A DNA stretch of 64,000 nucleotides from contig NC_086368.1 in the NCBI RefSeq assembly GCF_036324505.1, positions 2,294,001 through 2,358,000 on the forward strand. The letters run 5' to 3'. A program made the translations under genes and the position numbers. Under the pieces are notes generated by a model. The model worked only from the letters and a program-made list of their open reading frames with translations. It made no database searches and was not told where the DNA came from. Shown one piece after another: positions 26,258 through 38,099 of this stretch; positions within the stretch are counted from its first letter, which is position 1; the number at the start of each line of letters is the position of its first letter. This stretch comes from Eleginops maclovinus (taxonomy: Eukaryota; Chordata; Actinopteri; Perciformes; Eleginopidae).

Positions 26258-27577
26258 TTACCGTTCATGATTCCCCACATCATAATTTCTTTGTGCTGTG
26301 GAAAGACGGTGAGACAGAAAGGCACAGGGATGCAGCTTACCATCCTCAGTGGAACGTTGGGAGAGGACAGCTCCCACTCCACTGTCAGACGCATCCACTT
26401 CCACAACAAACTGCTTGGAGGGGTCTGGTTGGATGAGGATTGGGGCAGAGGTGAAACGAGTCTTAAGATCCTGAAAGGCTGCTTCAGCCTCAGGGGTCCA
26501 CCTAAACATCTTGGAAGTCGAAGTGAGAGCAGTTAGGGGAGCTGCCAGGCGGCTATAGTTGCGAATAAACCTCCTATAAAAATGTGCAAACCCCAGGAAC
26601 CTTTGAAGTTTCTTACGGCTCTCCAGACGTGGCCAGTCCAGGATGGCTGTTACCTGGGCCGGGTCCATCATCGCTTGTCCTTGGGCGATTATGTAGCCGA
26701 GGAAAAAAATTGTCGGGGCATGAAACGCGCATTTCTCTGCCTTAACAAATTGGCGATTCTCCAGCAGCCGTTGGAGAAATTGACGGACATGCTGTACATG
26801 CTCGGTAGGGCCCTTGGAAAAAATCAGAATGTCATCAAGGTAAATGAACACGAAACGGTTGAGCATGTCCCTAAGGACATCATTTACCAGGGTCTGGAAG
26901 ACTGCAGGGGCGTTTGTGAGTCCAAGCGGCATCACCAGGTATTCAAAATGGCCCAGATGAGTGTTGAATCCTGTCTTCCATTCGTCTCCCTTACGAATCC
27001 GGACCAGGTGGTATGCGTTTTGGAGGTCAAGTTTGGAGAATATGGTGGCACCCTGTAGGGAGTCAAAGGCCAAGTTCATTAGGGGCAAGGGATATTTATT
27101 CTTCACCGTTATGTTGTTAAGACCTCTGAAATCAATGCAAGGGCGGAGGGTCTTATCCTTCTTGTCCACAAAGAAGAAGCCGGCGCCAAGGGGAGAAGTA
27201 GAGGGACGGATGATCCCAGCCTCCAGGGAGTCCTTGATGTAGTTTTCCATAGCTTCTCGCTCTGGCCTGGACAGGTTGTACAACCGGCTGGTTGGAAGGG
27301 GTGCGCCGGGCAGCAGGTCAATAGCGCAGTCGTACGGGCGGTGAGGGGGCAGGTTAAGGGCTTGCTGCTTACTGAAAACTGCCAGGAGATCATTATAATC
27401 AGGAGGAACCATTGACAGATCCAGGGATTCGAGATCTGGATCCTGGTGAGAGACAGACTGAGGCAAGGCAGAAAGCAGACATGTTGCATGACAGGTGGGG
27501 CTCCAACTCATAATCCGAGCTGAGGTCCAGTCAATTTGAGGGTTATGTTGTATGAGCCAAGGGTGACCGAGATTCAC
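26258..27577 (-). pseudogene. Gypsy pol: protease end, RT and first part of RNase H
   Basis: 439 open codons. It has [15 protein letters not shown] (end of the protease domain), then [50 protein letters not shown] and the catalytic [12 protein letters not shown], then [16 protein letters not shown] and the RNase H start [17 protein letters not shown]. The frame breaks near 26255 within RNase H. Catalytic Asp pairs are intact, but the fragment has no start region or integrase. Confidence 0.92.
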
Positions 27578-27609
27578 CGGGACATAAGGTGAACTGATAA
27601 TATATATAA

Positions 27610-28580
27610 TATTCTCCGGCCCATCTCACGCTCCATTGTTCCCTCACTCGAGAACAAGACCCTGAGATACTTGAACTCCTTCACTTGGGGTAAGGCTTCA
27701 TTCCCTACCTGGAGAGGACAGTCCATCGGTTTCCTGCTGAGAACCATGGCCTCAAATTTGGAGGTGCTGATCCTCATCCCAGCCGCTTCACACTCGGCCG
27801 TGAACCGATCCAGTGAGTGCTGAAGGTCACAGACCGATGAAGCCATTAGGACCACATCATCTGCAAAAAGCAGTGGTGCAATCCTTACCCCACAACTGCA
27901 GACCCCCTCCCCCATGACTACGCCTAGAAATCCTGTCCATGAATATCACAAACAGGATTGGTGACAAAGCGCAGCCCTGGCGGAGGCCAACCTTCACCGG
28001 AAATCGGTTCGACATGCTACCGAGGACCCGGACACAGCTCTCGCTTTGAGAGTACAGAGATTGGATGGCCCTGAGTAGAGACCCCCTCACCCCATACTCC
28101 CGCAGCACCTCCCACAGTATCTCCCTGGGAACCCAGTCATACGCCTTCTCCAAATCCACAAAACACATGTAGACCGGATGAGCGTACTCCCAGGCCCCCT
28201 CCAGGATCCTTGCGAGGACGAAAACCGCATTGTTCCTCTTCAATCTGAGGTTCGACAAACAGCCGGACTCTCCTTTCCAGCACCTTAGAGTAAACTTTCC
28301 CGGGGAGGCTGAGTAATGTGATGCCTCTGTAATTGGCACACACCCTCTGATCCCCCTTTTTAAAAAGAGGAACCACCACCCCGTTCTGCCACTCCTTCGG
28401 TACTGTTTCCGACTTCCACGCAATGTTGATGAGACGTGTCAACCATGACAGTCCCTCAACACCCAGAGCCTTCAGCATTCCTGGGCGGATCTCATCCACC
28501 CCCGGGGCTTTGCCACTGTGGAGCTGTTTAACTACCTCAGTGACTTCCCCCCCTTGAGATTTGAGTTGATCCCCCTTCAT
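27610..28580 (-). pseudogene. LINE reverse transcriptase
   Basis: Spread over three overlapping frames (28580-28137, 28423-27857, 27915-27574). Motifs in order: GKAPGVDEIRPGMLKAL, YRGITLLSLPGKVYSKVLER, QCGFRP, CFVDLEKAYDWVPR, LRQGCALSPILF, and the catalytic LLFADDVVLMAS. Frameshifts near 28200 and 27900 inactivate it. Confidence 0.9.
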
Positions 28581-29085
28581 ACTCCAGCTTCGCCTCTAAC
28601 ATAGAGGGCGGAGTTGTCGGATTCAGGAGTTCCTCAAAGTGTTCCTTCCACCGCCCTAACACACTATCAGTTGAGGTCAACAGCGTCCCATCTTTACTGT
28701 ACACAGCTTGGATGGTTCCCTGCTTCTCCCTCCTGAGGTGTCGGACGGTTTTCCAGAACAACTTTGGTGCCGACCCAAAGTCCTTCTCCATGGCTTCTCC
28801 GAACTTCTCCCACACCCGCTGCTTTGCCTCGGCCACGGCTGAGGCTGCTGCCCTTCGGGCCCGTCGATACCTTGCAACTGCGCCAGGAGTACCCAGGGAT
28901 AACATATCCCGGAAGGCCTCCTTCTTCAGTCGGACGGCTTCCCTGACCACCGGTGTCCACCAGGAGGTTCGAGGGTTACCGCCCCTTGAGGCACCTAAGA
29001 CCTTGAGACCACAGCTCCCCGCCGCAGCTTTGGCAATGGAGGCTTTGAACACCGCCCACTCAGGTTCAATGTCCCCAGCCTCCAC
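28537..29085 (-). pseudogene. LINE linker region
   Basis: 182 open codons including GNPRTSWWTPVVREAVRLKK and FWKTVRHLRREKQGTIQ, characteristic of the segment before the RT in this fish LINE family. Confidence 0.8.
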
Positions 29086-29511
29086 AGGGATGCCTGAAAA
29101 GGAGTGAGTTGAAGGCCTCCTGGACTTGGGACTCCTCCAGACGTTCCCAGTTCACCCGCACTACACGTTTGGGCTTACCAGGTCTGTCCAGAGGCTTCCC
29201 CCGCCACTCGGCCCAACTCACCACCAGATGGTGATCAGTTGACAACTCCGCCCCTCTCTTCACCCGGTTGTCCAAAACATGCGGCCTCAGGTCCGATGAT
29301 ACGATAACAAAATCGATCATGACCTTCTGCCTAGGGTGTTCTGGTACCACGTACACTTATGAGCATCCTTATGTTCGGACATGGTGTTTGTTATGGCCAA
29401 TCCATGACTAGCACAGAAGTCCAGTAACAAACTACCACTCCGGTTCAGATCAGGGGGGCCGTTCCTCCCAATCACGCCCCTCCAAGTGTCTCCATCATCA
29501 GAGCATTTCAT
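29066..29511 (-). pseudogene. LINE endonuclease C-terminal part
   Basis: Two frames joined near 29340. Contains DFVIVSSDLRPHVLDN and the catalytic Ser/Thr-Asp-His motif (STDHHLVVSW) of AP-like endonucleases. The N-terminal half of the domain is absent. Confidence 0.75.
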
Positions 29512-29515
29512 TTAT

Positions 29516-30420
29516 ATAATAATAAGAAAATATGAAGCACTTCCTTTAGACAAACTCATCTTCTTCATGGTCTAAATAAGGGATCAAAACATCTTTCATC
29601 AGTGGTTTTAACTGTTTCTTCAAAAGGAATTGACCTTGATCCAACTCCTTTCAGTCTAAATTTGATTCTTTTATTGTATTTTAGCCTGTTGGTTACTGTC
29701 TCTTTCTAATCTCCTTATTGAGCTGTAAAGTAAAACCTCCATACATGTTAGAACACAACACAACATAAGGAATTTCTCAAATGCAAATTTTTAAATCAAA
29801 ACATTTCAAAACAATACTATCCTCCTTAGGTCAAATGTGTCCTGGAGCTATTTACTGAATTAAGAATTATGTGATTTAAAAAAAAAAAAATCTTTAAACG
29901 CTCTAAAGTTTACATAATGAATTTCATCCAAATGTTTATGTAGGTAGAACTTGTTCAGCAGTCAAATTTATATTAAATGATAGCCCTGCAGGTTTGATTA
30001 GATCATCTAATACCATTGCATACTTTCACAGTACCAAACACATACTCTGTCATTTACCGTTTTCTCTAATTTCAGGTTTTTCAGGAAATAACACATTCTC
30101 CTATCCATCATTGTAACTGCAAACTTTCTCTTCTTTTATCCCATCCAGTTACATAATCAACATACTTTGACTTTCACCACTTACTCAAACCATCCTCTGG
30201 ATCGTTGAAACAACCTGTATGTTTCTTATCTGTTTCAAAACACTAAATCATTTAATTATGAATGTTATGCTCAACATTTTTAATCCCGATCTATCATTAT
30301 ATGTAATTCAACATTTATAGCTGTCATTGAAAAAACCACTTATGGTCTGATGTAGCTTAAAAATGTTATTAATTGGCTTGTGCCATAATGACACTAACTC
30401 CAACATCTTCCGGTAAGTTA
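29516..30420. other. AT-rich intergenic DNA, nothing recognised
   Basis: T- and A-rich sequence without ORFs. It could be part of an old LTR element, given its neighbours, but no motif supports that directly. Confidence 0.4.
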
Positions 30421-30947
30421 TGTTACATTGTAGCTCCCCCAAGTAGTAGACACAAGGCCCGAAGTCATATTTAAATACGGGGTTTATTCAAAGATCAGAC
30501 CAACCCGTGAGAACTGGGTTGAAAGAGAAAAAATAAATATATAAAAGGATACAAAATGCACACTCCACACATGTAAAAATGAATAAGAACCAAAAGAACG
30601 TAGGCTGCTTACTACTAAAGAGGGGCTAAATCTTCTTTGTCGTTTTACCTTCTTTATGTGCTCATTTCTTTTATACTTAAACTTAGATAGAGAGCTCATC
30701 TATTGTTTTGCTTCTTTCGCGCTGTCCTTTTTTATTAATTGTGACGTGCGGGAAACTACGTCGACAGTAATTAGTTCCGCCTCTAGGAATACATGTAGGA
30801 ACCAAAAACCGGGAGGACAAACAATTGAAACTAACTGACAATATGTGCAGACACATACATATTTCAATTAGCTTTGAATTTCTAATGAGTATCCAAGTTA
30901 TTCCTACATTTTAAAATCCCAACTTAAAATCAAAATGTAACAGTCAA
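30421..30947 (-). repeat. Possible long terminal repeat
   Basis: Read on the minus strand it starts TGTTGACTGTTACATTTTG and ends ACAATGTAACA, giving TG..CA ends and a short inverted repeat. It carries a TATA-like TATAAAAG (near 30668) and an AATAAA shortly before the end (near 30482), in LTR order. A purine-rich GAAATGGGAGTAG lies just upstream. No second LTR was found. Confidence 0.4.
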
Positions 30948-31029
30948 CAACTACTCCCATTTCTGGAGAAGGAAACACTGATTGTTTTGAATAAAAACCC
31001 AGTGAAATCATGATGCAGCCAGAATGAAT

Positions 31030-31320
31030 TCATTTCCTGGCTGTTCTTCCTGAAAAGGTGTGCATGAAAAAAACTTCTGGATCAGAGTCAATTACCCAAG
31101 GCTTCCCTTCCTGCCAATCACATAACCTCTTTAGATGTATCAGTAAAAACTCTTCTGGGATTTGGTAAACAGTTTTCGCTGTGTGGCAACTGCTTTCTCT
31201 TGTGCAAAACTCCATTCACCAATCCCATGTCAATCTCTGCCTGAATCGTGTGCAGAAATCCCTTCCTAAGCACCAGACAAAACTGCTTCTACCTGTTAAT
31301 GTTTAGAGAGCTGGAAACAT
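31030..31320 (-). pseudogene. Decayed coding fragment of unknown family
   Basis: In two frames the minus strand reads GFLHTIQAEIDMGLVNGVLH and then TVYQIPEEFLLIHLKRLCDW..GKPWVIDSDPEVFFMHTF to a stop at 31030. This amino-acid texture is coding-like but I do not recognise it. Its position just upstream of the LTR-like segment suggests the 3' end of an LTR retroelement. Confidence 0.35.
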
Positions 31321-31532
31321 GAATTCAGAAATCCAACATACTGTCATCACATTTTTCCTAGGAACTTAGATTACTTCTGTGAAACTATTGTTGTGTTTAT
31401 CTCCCTCCTTATCTCTCAAAAAGTCTGTAGTTGACCTTTACCTTTTTTTGCACTATTCTATTAATCTTATTTGCACTATGTATGTTGAGTTGTTGGAGGA
31501 GCCTGGGATACAATATTTTCATTGCCAACATA

Positions 31533-33136
31533 CAGTGGGGCAAAAAAGTATTTAGTCAGCCACCAATTGTGCAAGTTCTCCCATTTAAAAAGATGAGAGA
31601 GGCCTGTAATTTTTATCATAGGTATACCTCAACTATGAGAGATAAAATTAAGGAAACAAAATCCAGAAAATCACATTGTCTGATTTTTAAATAATTTATT
31701 TTCTAATGATTGTGGAAAATAAGTATTTGGTCAATAACAAAAGTTCATCTCAATACTTTGTTATATACCCTTTGTTGGCAATGACAGAGGTCAAACGTTT
31801 TCTGTAAGTCTTCACAAGGTTTTCACACACTGTTGCTGGTATTTTGGCCCATTCCTCCATGCAGATCTCCTCTAAAGCAGTGATGTTTTGGGGCTGTCGC
31901 TGGGCAACACGGACTTTCAACTCCCTCCAAAGATTTTCTATGGGGTTGAGATCTGGAGACTGGCTAGGCCACTCCAGGACCTTGAAATGCTTCTTACGAA
32001 GCCACTCCTTTGTTGCCCTGGCGGTGTGTTTGGGATCATTGTCACGCTGAAAGACCCAGCCACGCTTAATCTTCAGTGCCCTTGCTGATGGAAGGAGGTT
32101 TTCACTCAAAATCTCACGATACATGGCCCCATTCATTCTTTCCTTTACACGGATCAGTCGTCCTGGTCCCTTTGCAGAAAAACAGCCCCAAAGCATGATG
32201 TTTCCACCCCCATGCTTCACAGTAGGTATGGTGTTCTTTGGATGCAACTCTGCATTCTTTCTCCTCCAAACACGACGAGTTGAGTTTTTACCAAAAAGTT
32301 CTATTTTGGTTTCATCTGACCATATGACATTCTCCCAATCCTCTTCTGGATCATCCAAATGCCCTCTAGCAAACTTCAGACGGGCCTGGACATGTACTGG
32401 CTTAAGCAGGGGGACACGTCTGGAACTGCAGGATTTAAGTCCCTGGCGGCGTAGTGTGTTACTGATGGTAGCCACTGTTACTTTGGTCCCAGCTCCCTGC
32501 AGGTCATTCACTAGGTCCCCCCGTGTGGTTCTGGGATTTTTGCTCACCGTTCCTGTGATCATTTTGACCCCACGGGGTGAGATCTTGTGTGGAGCCCCAG
32601 ATCGAGGGAGATTAGCAGTGGTCTTGTATGTCTTCCATTTTTTAATAATTGCTCCCACAGTTGATTTCTTCCCACCAAGCTGCTTACCTATTGCAGATTC
32701 AGTTTTCCCAGCCTGGTGCAGGTCTACAATTTTGTCTCTGGTCTCCTTTGACAGCTCTTTGGTCTTGGCCATAGTGGAGTTTGGAGTATGACTGTTTGAG
32801 GTTGTGGACAGGTGTCTTTTATACTGATAACGAGTTCAAAAAGGTGCCATTAATACAGGTAACGAGTGAGGACAGAGGAGCCTCTTAAAGAAGAAGTTAC
32901 AGGTCTGTGAGAGCCAGAAATCTTGCTTGTTTGTAGGTGACCAAATACTTATTTTACCAAGGAATTTACCAATTAATTCATTAAAAATCCTACAATGTGA
33001 TTTCCTGGATTTATTTTTCTCATTTTGTCTCTCATAGTTGAAGTGTACCTATGATAAAATTACAGGCCTCTCTCATCTTTTTAAATGGGAGAACTTGCAC
33101 AATTGGTGGCTGACTAAATACTTTTTTGCCCCACTG
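31533..33136 (-). mobile_element. Complete Tc1-like transposon
   Basis: 1604 bp, flanked by TA on both sides (31531-31532 and 33137-33138). Its ends are inverted repeats that start CAGTGGGGCAAAAAAGTATT on each side and continue for about 100 bases with few mismatches. It encodes one transposase on the minus strand. Unusually well preserved compared with all other elements in the window. Confidence 0.96.
31750..32772 (-). CDS. Tc1-like transposase, 340 aa, apparently intact
   Basis: Cut-and-paste DDE transposase that would bind the terminal repeats and integrate at TA. ATG at 32772, uninterrupted to the stop at 31750; family length is about 340 aa. The N part holds two helix-turn-helix DNA-binding units ([38 protein letters not shown]). 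The catalytic part shows [13 protein letters not shown] (first Asp), [12 protein letters not shown] (second Asp) and [11 protein letters not shown] (Glu), the DD34E arrangement. [10 protein letters not shown] and [12 protein letters not shown] are also typical. No frameshift or internal stop, so it may be, or recently was, functional. Confidence 0.96.
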   Translation of the reverse strand: MAKTKELSKETRDKIVDLHQAGKTESAIGKQLGGKKSTVGAIIKKWKTYKTTANLPRSGAPHKISPRGVKMITGTVSKNPRTTRGDLVNDLQGAGTKVTVATISNTLRRQGLKSCSSRRVPLLKPVHVQARLKFARGHLDDPEEDWENVIWSDETKIELFGKNSTRRVWRRKNAELHPKNTIPTVKHGGGNIMLWGCFSAKGPGRLIRVKERMNGAMYREILSENLLPSARALKIKRGWVFQRDNDPKHTARATKEWLRKKHFKVLEWPSQSPDLNPIENLWRELKVRVAQRQPQNITALEEICMEEWAKIPATVCENLVKTYRKRLTSVIANKGYITKY

Positions 33137-33180
33137 TATACGCTGTATCTGCTGTGCATATGACAAACAAACCTTTGAAC

Positions 33181-34442
33181 TTTTGATACTTTTCAGTCTC
33201 TACTAGGTGCTGACTAACGTAGTTCCTGTTTCATCACATACTATTTTTAGCTTAACTTTAACTGTTGTTATTATCTCCACACTAACTAACCCCAGGTATT
33301 ATATCTGTTAAACAAAAAAACATTTACAAATTCATTATCACAGGTCAACTTCTTTCATGATTCCACTCTGGAATCCTCTCTCTCAGTGTCGTGGTTATAT
33401 AGGGAGATGTCCCAGACGTACACACATTCCAATCTACATAGATAAGCCTGTCCAATGAACATATTCCAGATGTGTAGGTCACTGTCTTTTGATCTTCTAA
33501 GGCGTCAGCTTTACTCCCACAATATATAATTTCAAAACTGTTGAGATATTGCACACATCTGGTGTCGCACCTTGTGTGAGACCTTCTAAAGAATCTCCGT
33601 CCCTTCCTAATTCAATATACTTTACTTAGATTGCATTAACAACAGCTGCTTCCCTCATGTTAAATTAAGTAATTACGAAGACATCCTATTTCTCCCACTG
33701 GACCTTTATCACCACCTAATTCATACCAAAATATCTAATAGATCTTATTTCCTATACTTTTCACACACTCACTATGTTAAATCAAAACATTATTAGGATC
33801 TGTAAAACTCTGTTCGATTCTCTTAATACTATTATCAATTATAGTCTTCTTCAAAAATATTTTAATCCTTTAATTAGGAAAATAATGTGTGAAACTTTGA
33901 GAGCTTTGACATGTTATAATTACTACTTCAATGAATAAGACTTTTTTGACAGGTGTGACTTTAATAATGGTTTCCATTCATGTGGTTGATTATATTTTAC
34001 ATGGTCTGTAATCTAATGTTGGAGTTATCACTATGACAAGTTTGTTTCATTTAGATATCATATCTGAGATCAAGTGTATACTAAATATCTCCCTCCTGTA
34101 GATCTAAACTCCCATTTTAAACTTTTTTTTAATTTAATTTAAACTCTACCAAAGTCACACCCCAATATAGGCTCTGAAATAATAATAGGTTAACATGATT
34201 AAAATGTCCCTACCCTGTCCTCCTGACTCCTAAACAGTTTCTACCAAAAGTGTAGTGGATCTTTGCTTATCTCTGTAATTTCCCCTTTTTCCAATAATGT
34301 GTTTCAGATATATTTACTCGTTCACTTTAAAAACTTCCCTTTTTCAATTATCATTTACCAATCAATAAAATCTTGTGTAATAAAACATGTATATATTTGA
34401 TCTTAAATTTAAAAAGCCAATTCAAATACTTCAAATTTGTTC

Positions 34443-34445
<3 letters not shown>
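33181..34445. other. AT-rich intergenic DNA
   Basis: A 69-codon minus-strand ORF at 33345-33554 is Cys-rich (CGSK, ICSLD, NVCTSG) and may be another decayed piece of the LTR-like unit at 30.4-31.3 kb, separated from it by the Tc1 insertion. Otherwise nothing was recognised. Confidence 0.35.

Positions 34446-34536
<91 letters not shown>
34446..34536. repeat. (TG)n microsatellite
   Basis: About 45 units. Confidence 0.98.
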
Positions 34537-34538
<2 letters not shown>

Positions 34539-34942
34539 TGAATGTGTTTGCCCAAACTCACCCATTCCAGCTCCCCTTCCTGCCTCCTCTGCTCTCTAGC
34601 TTGATGACCCCATCCTCCGCACATTCTGCCTGTTGACCTTATCGCCCCTTCCTCTGTGTCTGATTATTGACAGTCTTTGACTTTTTGAACCTGCATTCCA
34701 CATCAAGCTTCTCTCCTTGTACTTATTTACATTTCAGCTTTAGTCTGCTCGCTCACCGTCTCTCGATGTCTTTCATGGGGGGGCGGAACCCCGTTTTCAT
34801 GTGTCTCATTATTGTCCATCAGAATCTGTGCTCTGAATCAACCCTTGTTGCTCTGGATCTCTGTGCTCTTATCAGAGGGACTGGTGATGAGTAGATTTCT
34901 GTTAGTCAGCATGATGCGTGTTTGTAGCTGACCCAGGTAGAG

Positions 34943-35497
34943 ATGCAGATGGATGCAGTTCTGGACACAGTCCGGCTGTTGCTGTCCATTTCTGTCTACC
35001 CAAAGGATCACCATGACCAGCGACTCAGAGCTTATGCTATCTTGGATGATCAGAGCAACAACTCTCTGGCTAGATCTTCCTTCTTCGACATATTTGGGAT
35101 TGACAAAAACTCTTCTCCATACACTCTTAAGACATGTGCAGGTGTTTCAAAGGTGACTGGGAGAAGAGCAAGTAATTTCATAGTGGGATCAGCAGATGGC
35201 CAATCCAGTCTGGCTTTACCCACGCTTATTGAATGTGACATGCGTCCTGACAATCGAAATGAAATACCAACTCCTGAAGCCGCTCACTATCATCCACATC
35301 TCAAGGACGTCACTCCAGAGATTCCAGCACTTGATCCCAAGGCTGATATTCTGTTGCTACTTGGAAGAGATGTTATTCAGACCCACAATGTGCTCGAACA
35401 GCGCAATGGACCCCCAAATGCTCCATTCGCACAGAAGTTAGCTCTGGGGTGGGTTATTGTTGGCGACGTTTGTGTTGGCGGCGCTCACAATCCTTGA
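34943..35497 (+). pseudogene. BEL/Pao aspartic protease region
   Basis: 184 codons. AYAILDDQSNNSLARSSFFD is the Pao-type protease/DUF1758 signature with the Asp pair. ADILLLLGRDVIQTH and FAQKLALGWVIVGD are further family motifs. Ends at a stop near 35495. Confidence 0.88.
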
Positions 35498-35745
35498 CAT
35501 GTAAACGTTCTAAAGACAAACATCTTGGACAATGGAAGACCAAGCTACTTCTTTCCAAGTCAAAACAGCATGCTGGTAAAGGAACGTTTTGATTGCCAAG
35601 ATCGCAACAGGATGGACTCCAATGCAGACGCCATGGGAGATACAGTCTTTCAGTCTACTAGTGCAGACGAGAAATCTGCGTACTCCGTAGAAGAAAGAAC
35701 CTTCCTGCAGATAATTGAGAAGGAAGTCTAGACTCAAATAGCTGG

Positions 35746-36758
35746 GTGGCTCCGTTGCCCTTCAGCTCTCCAAGACCACGTCTCCCCAACAACAAACAGC
35801 TAGCAAGTCAACGTCTCTCCTCAGTACGTCGCACGCTGAAGAAGCGACCTGAAACAAGACAACACTTTGTGGACTTTATGCAAAATATATTTGACAACGG
35901 TCATGCAGAACCAGCACCCCCACTAAAAGAGCATGAGGAATGCTGGTATCTTCCCTTCTTTGGGGTTTATCACCCTCATAAGCCCGAACAAATCAGAGTG
36001 GTCTTCAACTCGAGCGCTCAACACTACGGAGTGTTGTTGAGCCTAATGGGTGTCCTTATGCGGTTCCGCGAAGAGTGAGTGGCAGTAACTTCTGACTTCA
36101 AGCAGATGTTCCATTGCTTCTTGGTACGAGAAGATCATAGGAACTTCTTACGCTTCCTTTGGCACAAGAACAATGACTCTGAGCAACCGATAGCGGAGTA
36201 CCGCATGAAGGTGCATGTATTCGGGAACAGTCCATCATCTGCCGTGGTGATCTACACACTCAGAAGGGCATCCGAAGACCAAGAAAGAATTGACTTTCGA
36301 TCGAAACACCTAGTTGAGCGTCATTTCTATGTTGACGATGGTCTCATCTCATTTCCATCAGAAGACGAGGCTGTTGCAGCTCTCAAGGCGGCCCAAGAAA
36401 CACTAGCTGGGATGTTACCACTGACGAGTTTACCTTCCAGGTGTCCAGGACAGAGAAATCTTACACTCGCAGAGGGGTGTTATCGACCATAAACAGCCTT
36501 TACGACCCGCTTGGTTTTGCAGATCCAGTCAGCATTAAAGGTACAGCCCTGCTAAGAGAGCTTACAACGGAGTCCTGCCAGTGGGACGAACCCCTTCCTG
36601 AAAAGAAGCTTAAAGACTGGTGTGAGTGGAAAGACTTTATCAAAGATCTGGAACACGTCCGCATTCCAAGGACATACACCACCATTCCCCTGAGCAGTTC
36701 GACACAAAGGGAGCTTTGCATTTTCTGCGACGCCTCTACACAAGCCATAGAGCTGTAG
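35746..36758 (+). pseudogene. BEL/Pao reverse transcriptase, frameshifted
   Basis: Pieces 35746-36078, 36079-36492 and 36441-36758. FFGVYHPHKPEQIRVVFNSS, AVTSDFKQMFHCFLV and the catalytic HFYVDDGLISF are followed by the connection region LSTINSLYDPLGFADPV. A TGA at 36076-36078 and a frameshift near 36440 break it. Confidence 0.9.
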
Positions 36759-36774
36759 CCTATACATTAAAGTA

Positions 36775-37212
36775 ATGGATGCAGAAGGCAAAAGTGAACT
36801 TGGATTTCTGTTCGGCATGGCTAAACTTGCGCCGCAACCAGAGGTGACTATACCCAGACTGGAACTTTGCGGAGCCGTTTTGGCAGTGGAAATTGCAGAC
36901 ATGCTTTCAGAGGAGATGGATGTCCAGTTTCATTCTCTGCGGTTCTTCATCGATAGTAAAGTTGTCCTCGGTTACATTCGCAATTAATCCAGAAGGTTCT
37001 ATGTCTATGTAAGCAACCGTGTGCAGAGAATCAGAAAATCATCCCTACCAGAACAATGGAGCTATGTTCCCACAGACGCAAACGCGGCTGACGTTGGCTC
37101 AAGGTCTATACCTGCTAACGCCTTGATGTCCAGCATGTGGCTAAAGGGTCCAAACTTCCTTTTGAAGCCAAAACAGAAAGATGACAATACCGACATTCCT
37201 TCGACCTGGTGA
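36775..37212 (+). pseudogene. BEL/Pao RNase H-like region
   Basis: FLFGMAKLAPQPEVTIPRLE, SLRFFIDSKVVLGYIRN, a stop near 36986, then QWSYVPTDANAADVGSRS, colinear with Pao elements. Confidence 0.85.
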
Positions 37213-37982
37213 ACCCAGAGTCTGACCCTGACATCCATCCTCCTGTGACGTCTTGTGCCACTCAGGTTGTGAAGTCTCCCTTGGATCCGAGTTGTTTCGA
37301 ATCATTCTCAACCTGGAGATCGCTTGTGAGAACTATAGCAAGGCTGATCCACATAGCCAGGTCCTTCAAGCGAGAAAGCAGTAAGAGCAAATGTCAGGGC
37401 TGGCACATATGCAAAGGTCTCTGCCCAGAAGACCTTGCCAGGGCCAAGGAAATCATCATACACAGTCTTCAATGCAAGGCCTTCACCGAAGTGTTTGCAT
37501 GCATAGAAGCAGGAAAAGAGATCCCCAAACAGAGTCAGCTCACAAAGTTGTCTTTTTACCTGGACGACGCAGGTTGCCTCAGAGTTGGCGGTCGTTTGTC
37601 TAAAGCTGATATTGGAAGTGACGAGAGAAACCCACTCATCATTCCTCACAGTCACCATCTGTCTACCCTACTTATCAGACACTACCACCAACAAGTCCAG
37701 CATCAAGGGCGCCACTTCACAAAGGGTGCAGGGAGGTCAGCTGGCCTATGGGTTATCGGTGGAAAGCAGACTATCAGTTCCGTAATTCACAGCTGTGTGA
37801 CCTGTCGCAAGCTTCGATGGAAAACCGAAACACAGAAGATGGCTGACCTTCCCACAGACCGCGTTAGCCCCAGTCCACCATTCTCCTACGTTGGAGTGGA
37901 CGTTTTCGGGCCTGGGACAGTAACTGCTCGACGAAGTCGTGGAGGCTGTGCCAACAGTAAAACGGTGGGCAGTAATTTCTAG
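37209..37982 (+). pseudogene. BEL/Pao integrase (zinc-binding and start of core)
   Basis: 257 codons. LYHQ-type zinc-binding signature with His residues (RNPLIIPHSHHLSTLLIRHY; HHQQVQHQGR) and the CVTCRKLR pair, then FSYVGVDVFGP, the start of the catalytic core. The core breaks off near 38060. Confidence 0.88.
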
Positions 37983-38099
37983 CTGTATGAGTGTCAGAGC
38001 CGTACGCATTGAAGTGATCGAGTCAATGGAGTCTTCCAGTTTTGTCAATGCAATGCACCAGCTACCCTCCTAACCCAGAAGGTCGGCGTCTCATCAATA

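Larger units (their letters stand above)
25790..27600 (-). mobile_element. Ty3/gypsy LTR-retrotransposon fragment
   Basis: A minus-strand pol segment covering the end of the protease, RT and RNase H. Gag, integrase and both LTRs are missing. It directly abuts L1 DNA on one side and an RTE-like LINE on the other. Exact edges are estimated. Confidence 0.85.
27600..29515 (-). mobile_element. RTE-like LINE (5'-and 3'-truncated)
   Basis: A minus-strand non-LTR element. Endonuclease end (29511-29066), linker (29085-28537) and RT (28580-27610) are spread over at least five frameshifted ORFs. The 3' part is cut by the gypsy fragment at about 27600. Clade assignment (RTE/Rex3-like) rests on overall resemblance and is less certain than the LINE call. 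Confidence 0.82.
31455..33180 (+). repeat. Dispersed repeat split by the Tc1 element
   Basis: 31455-31532 (GGAGCCTGGGATACAATATT..) continues after the Tc1 element at 33137 (ACGCTGTATCTGCTGTGCATATG). Together they match, in opposite orientation, the repeat at 6275-6365. The Tc1 copy therefore landed inside an older repeat. Confidence 0.6.

Noticed and set aside
26582..27058. 158-aa plus-strand ORF
   Set aside because: Antisense to the gypsy reverse transcriptase.
32123..32791. 222-aa plus-strand ORF
   Set aside because: Antisense shadow of the Tc1 transposase gene.
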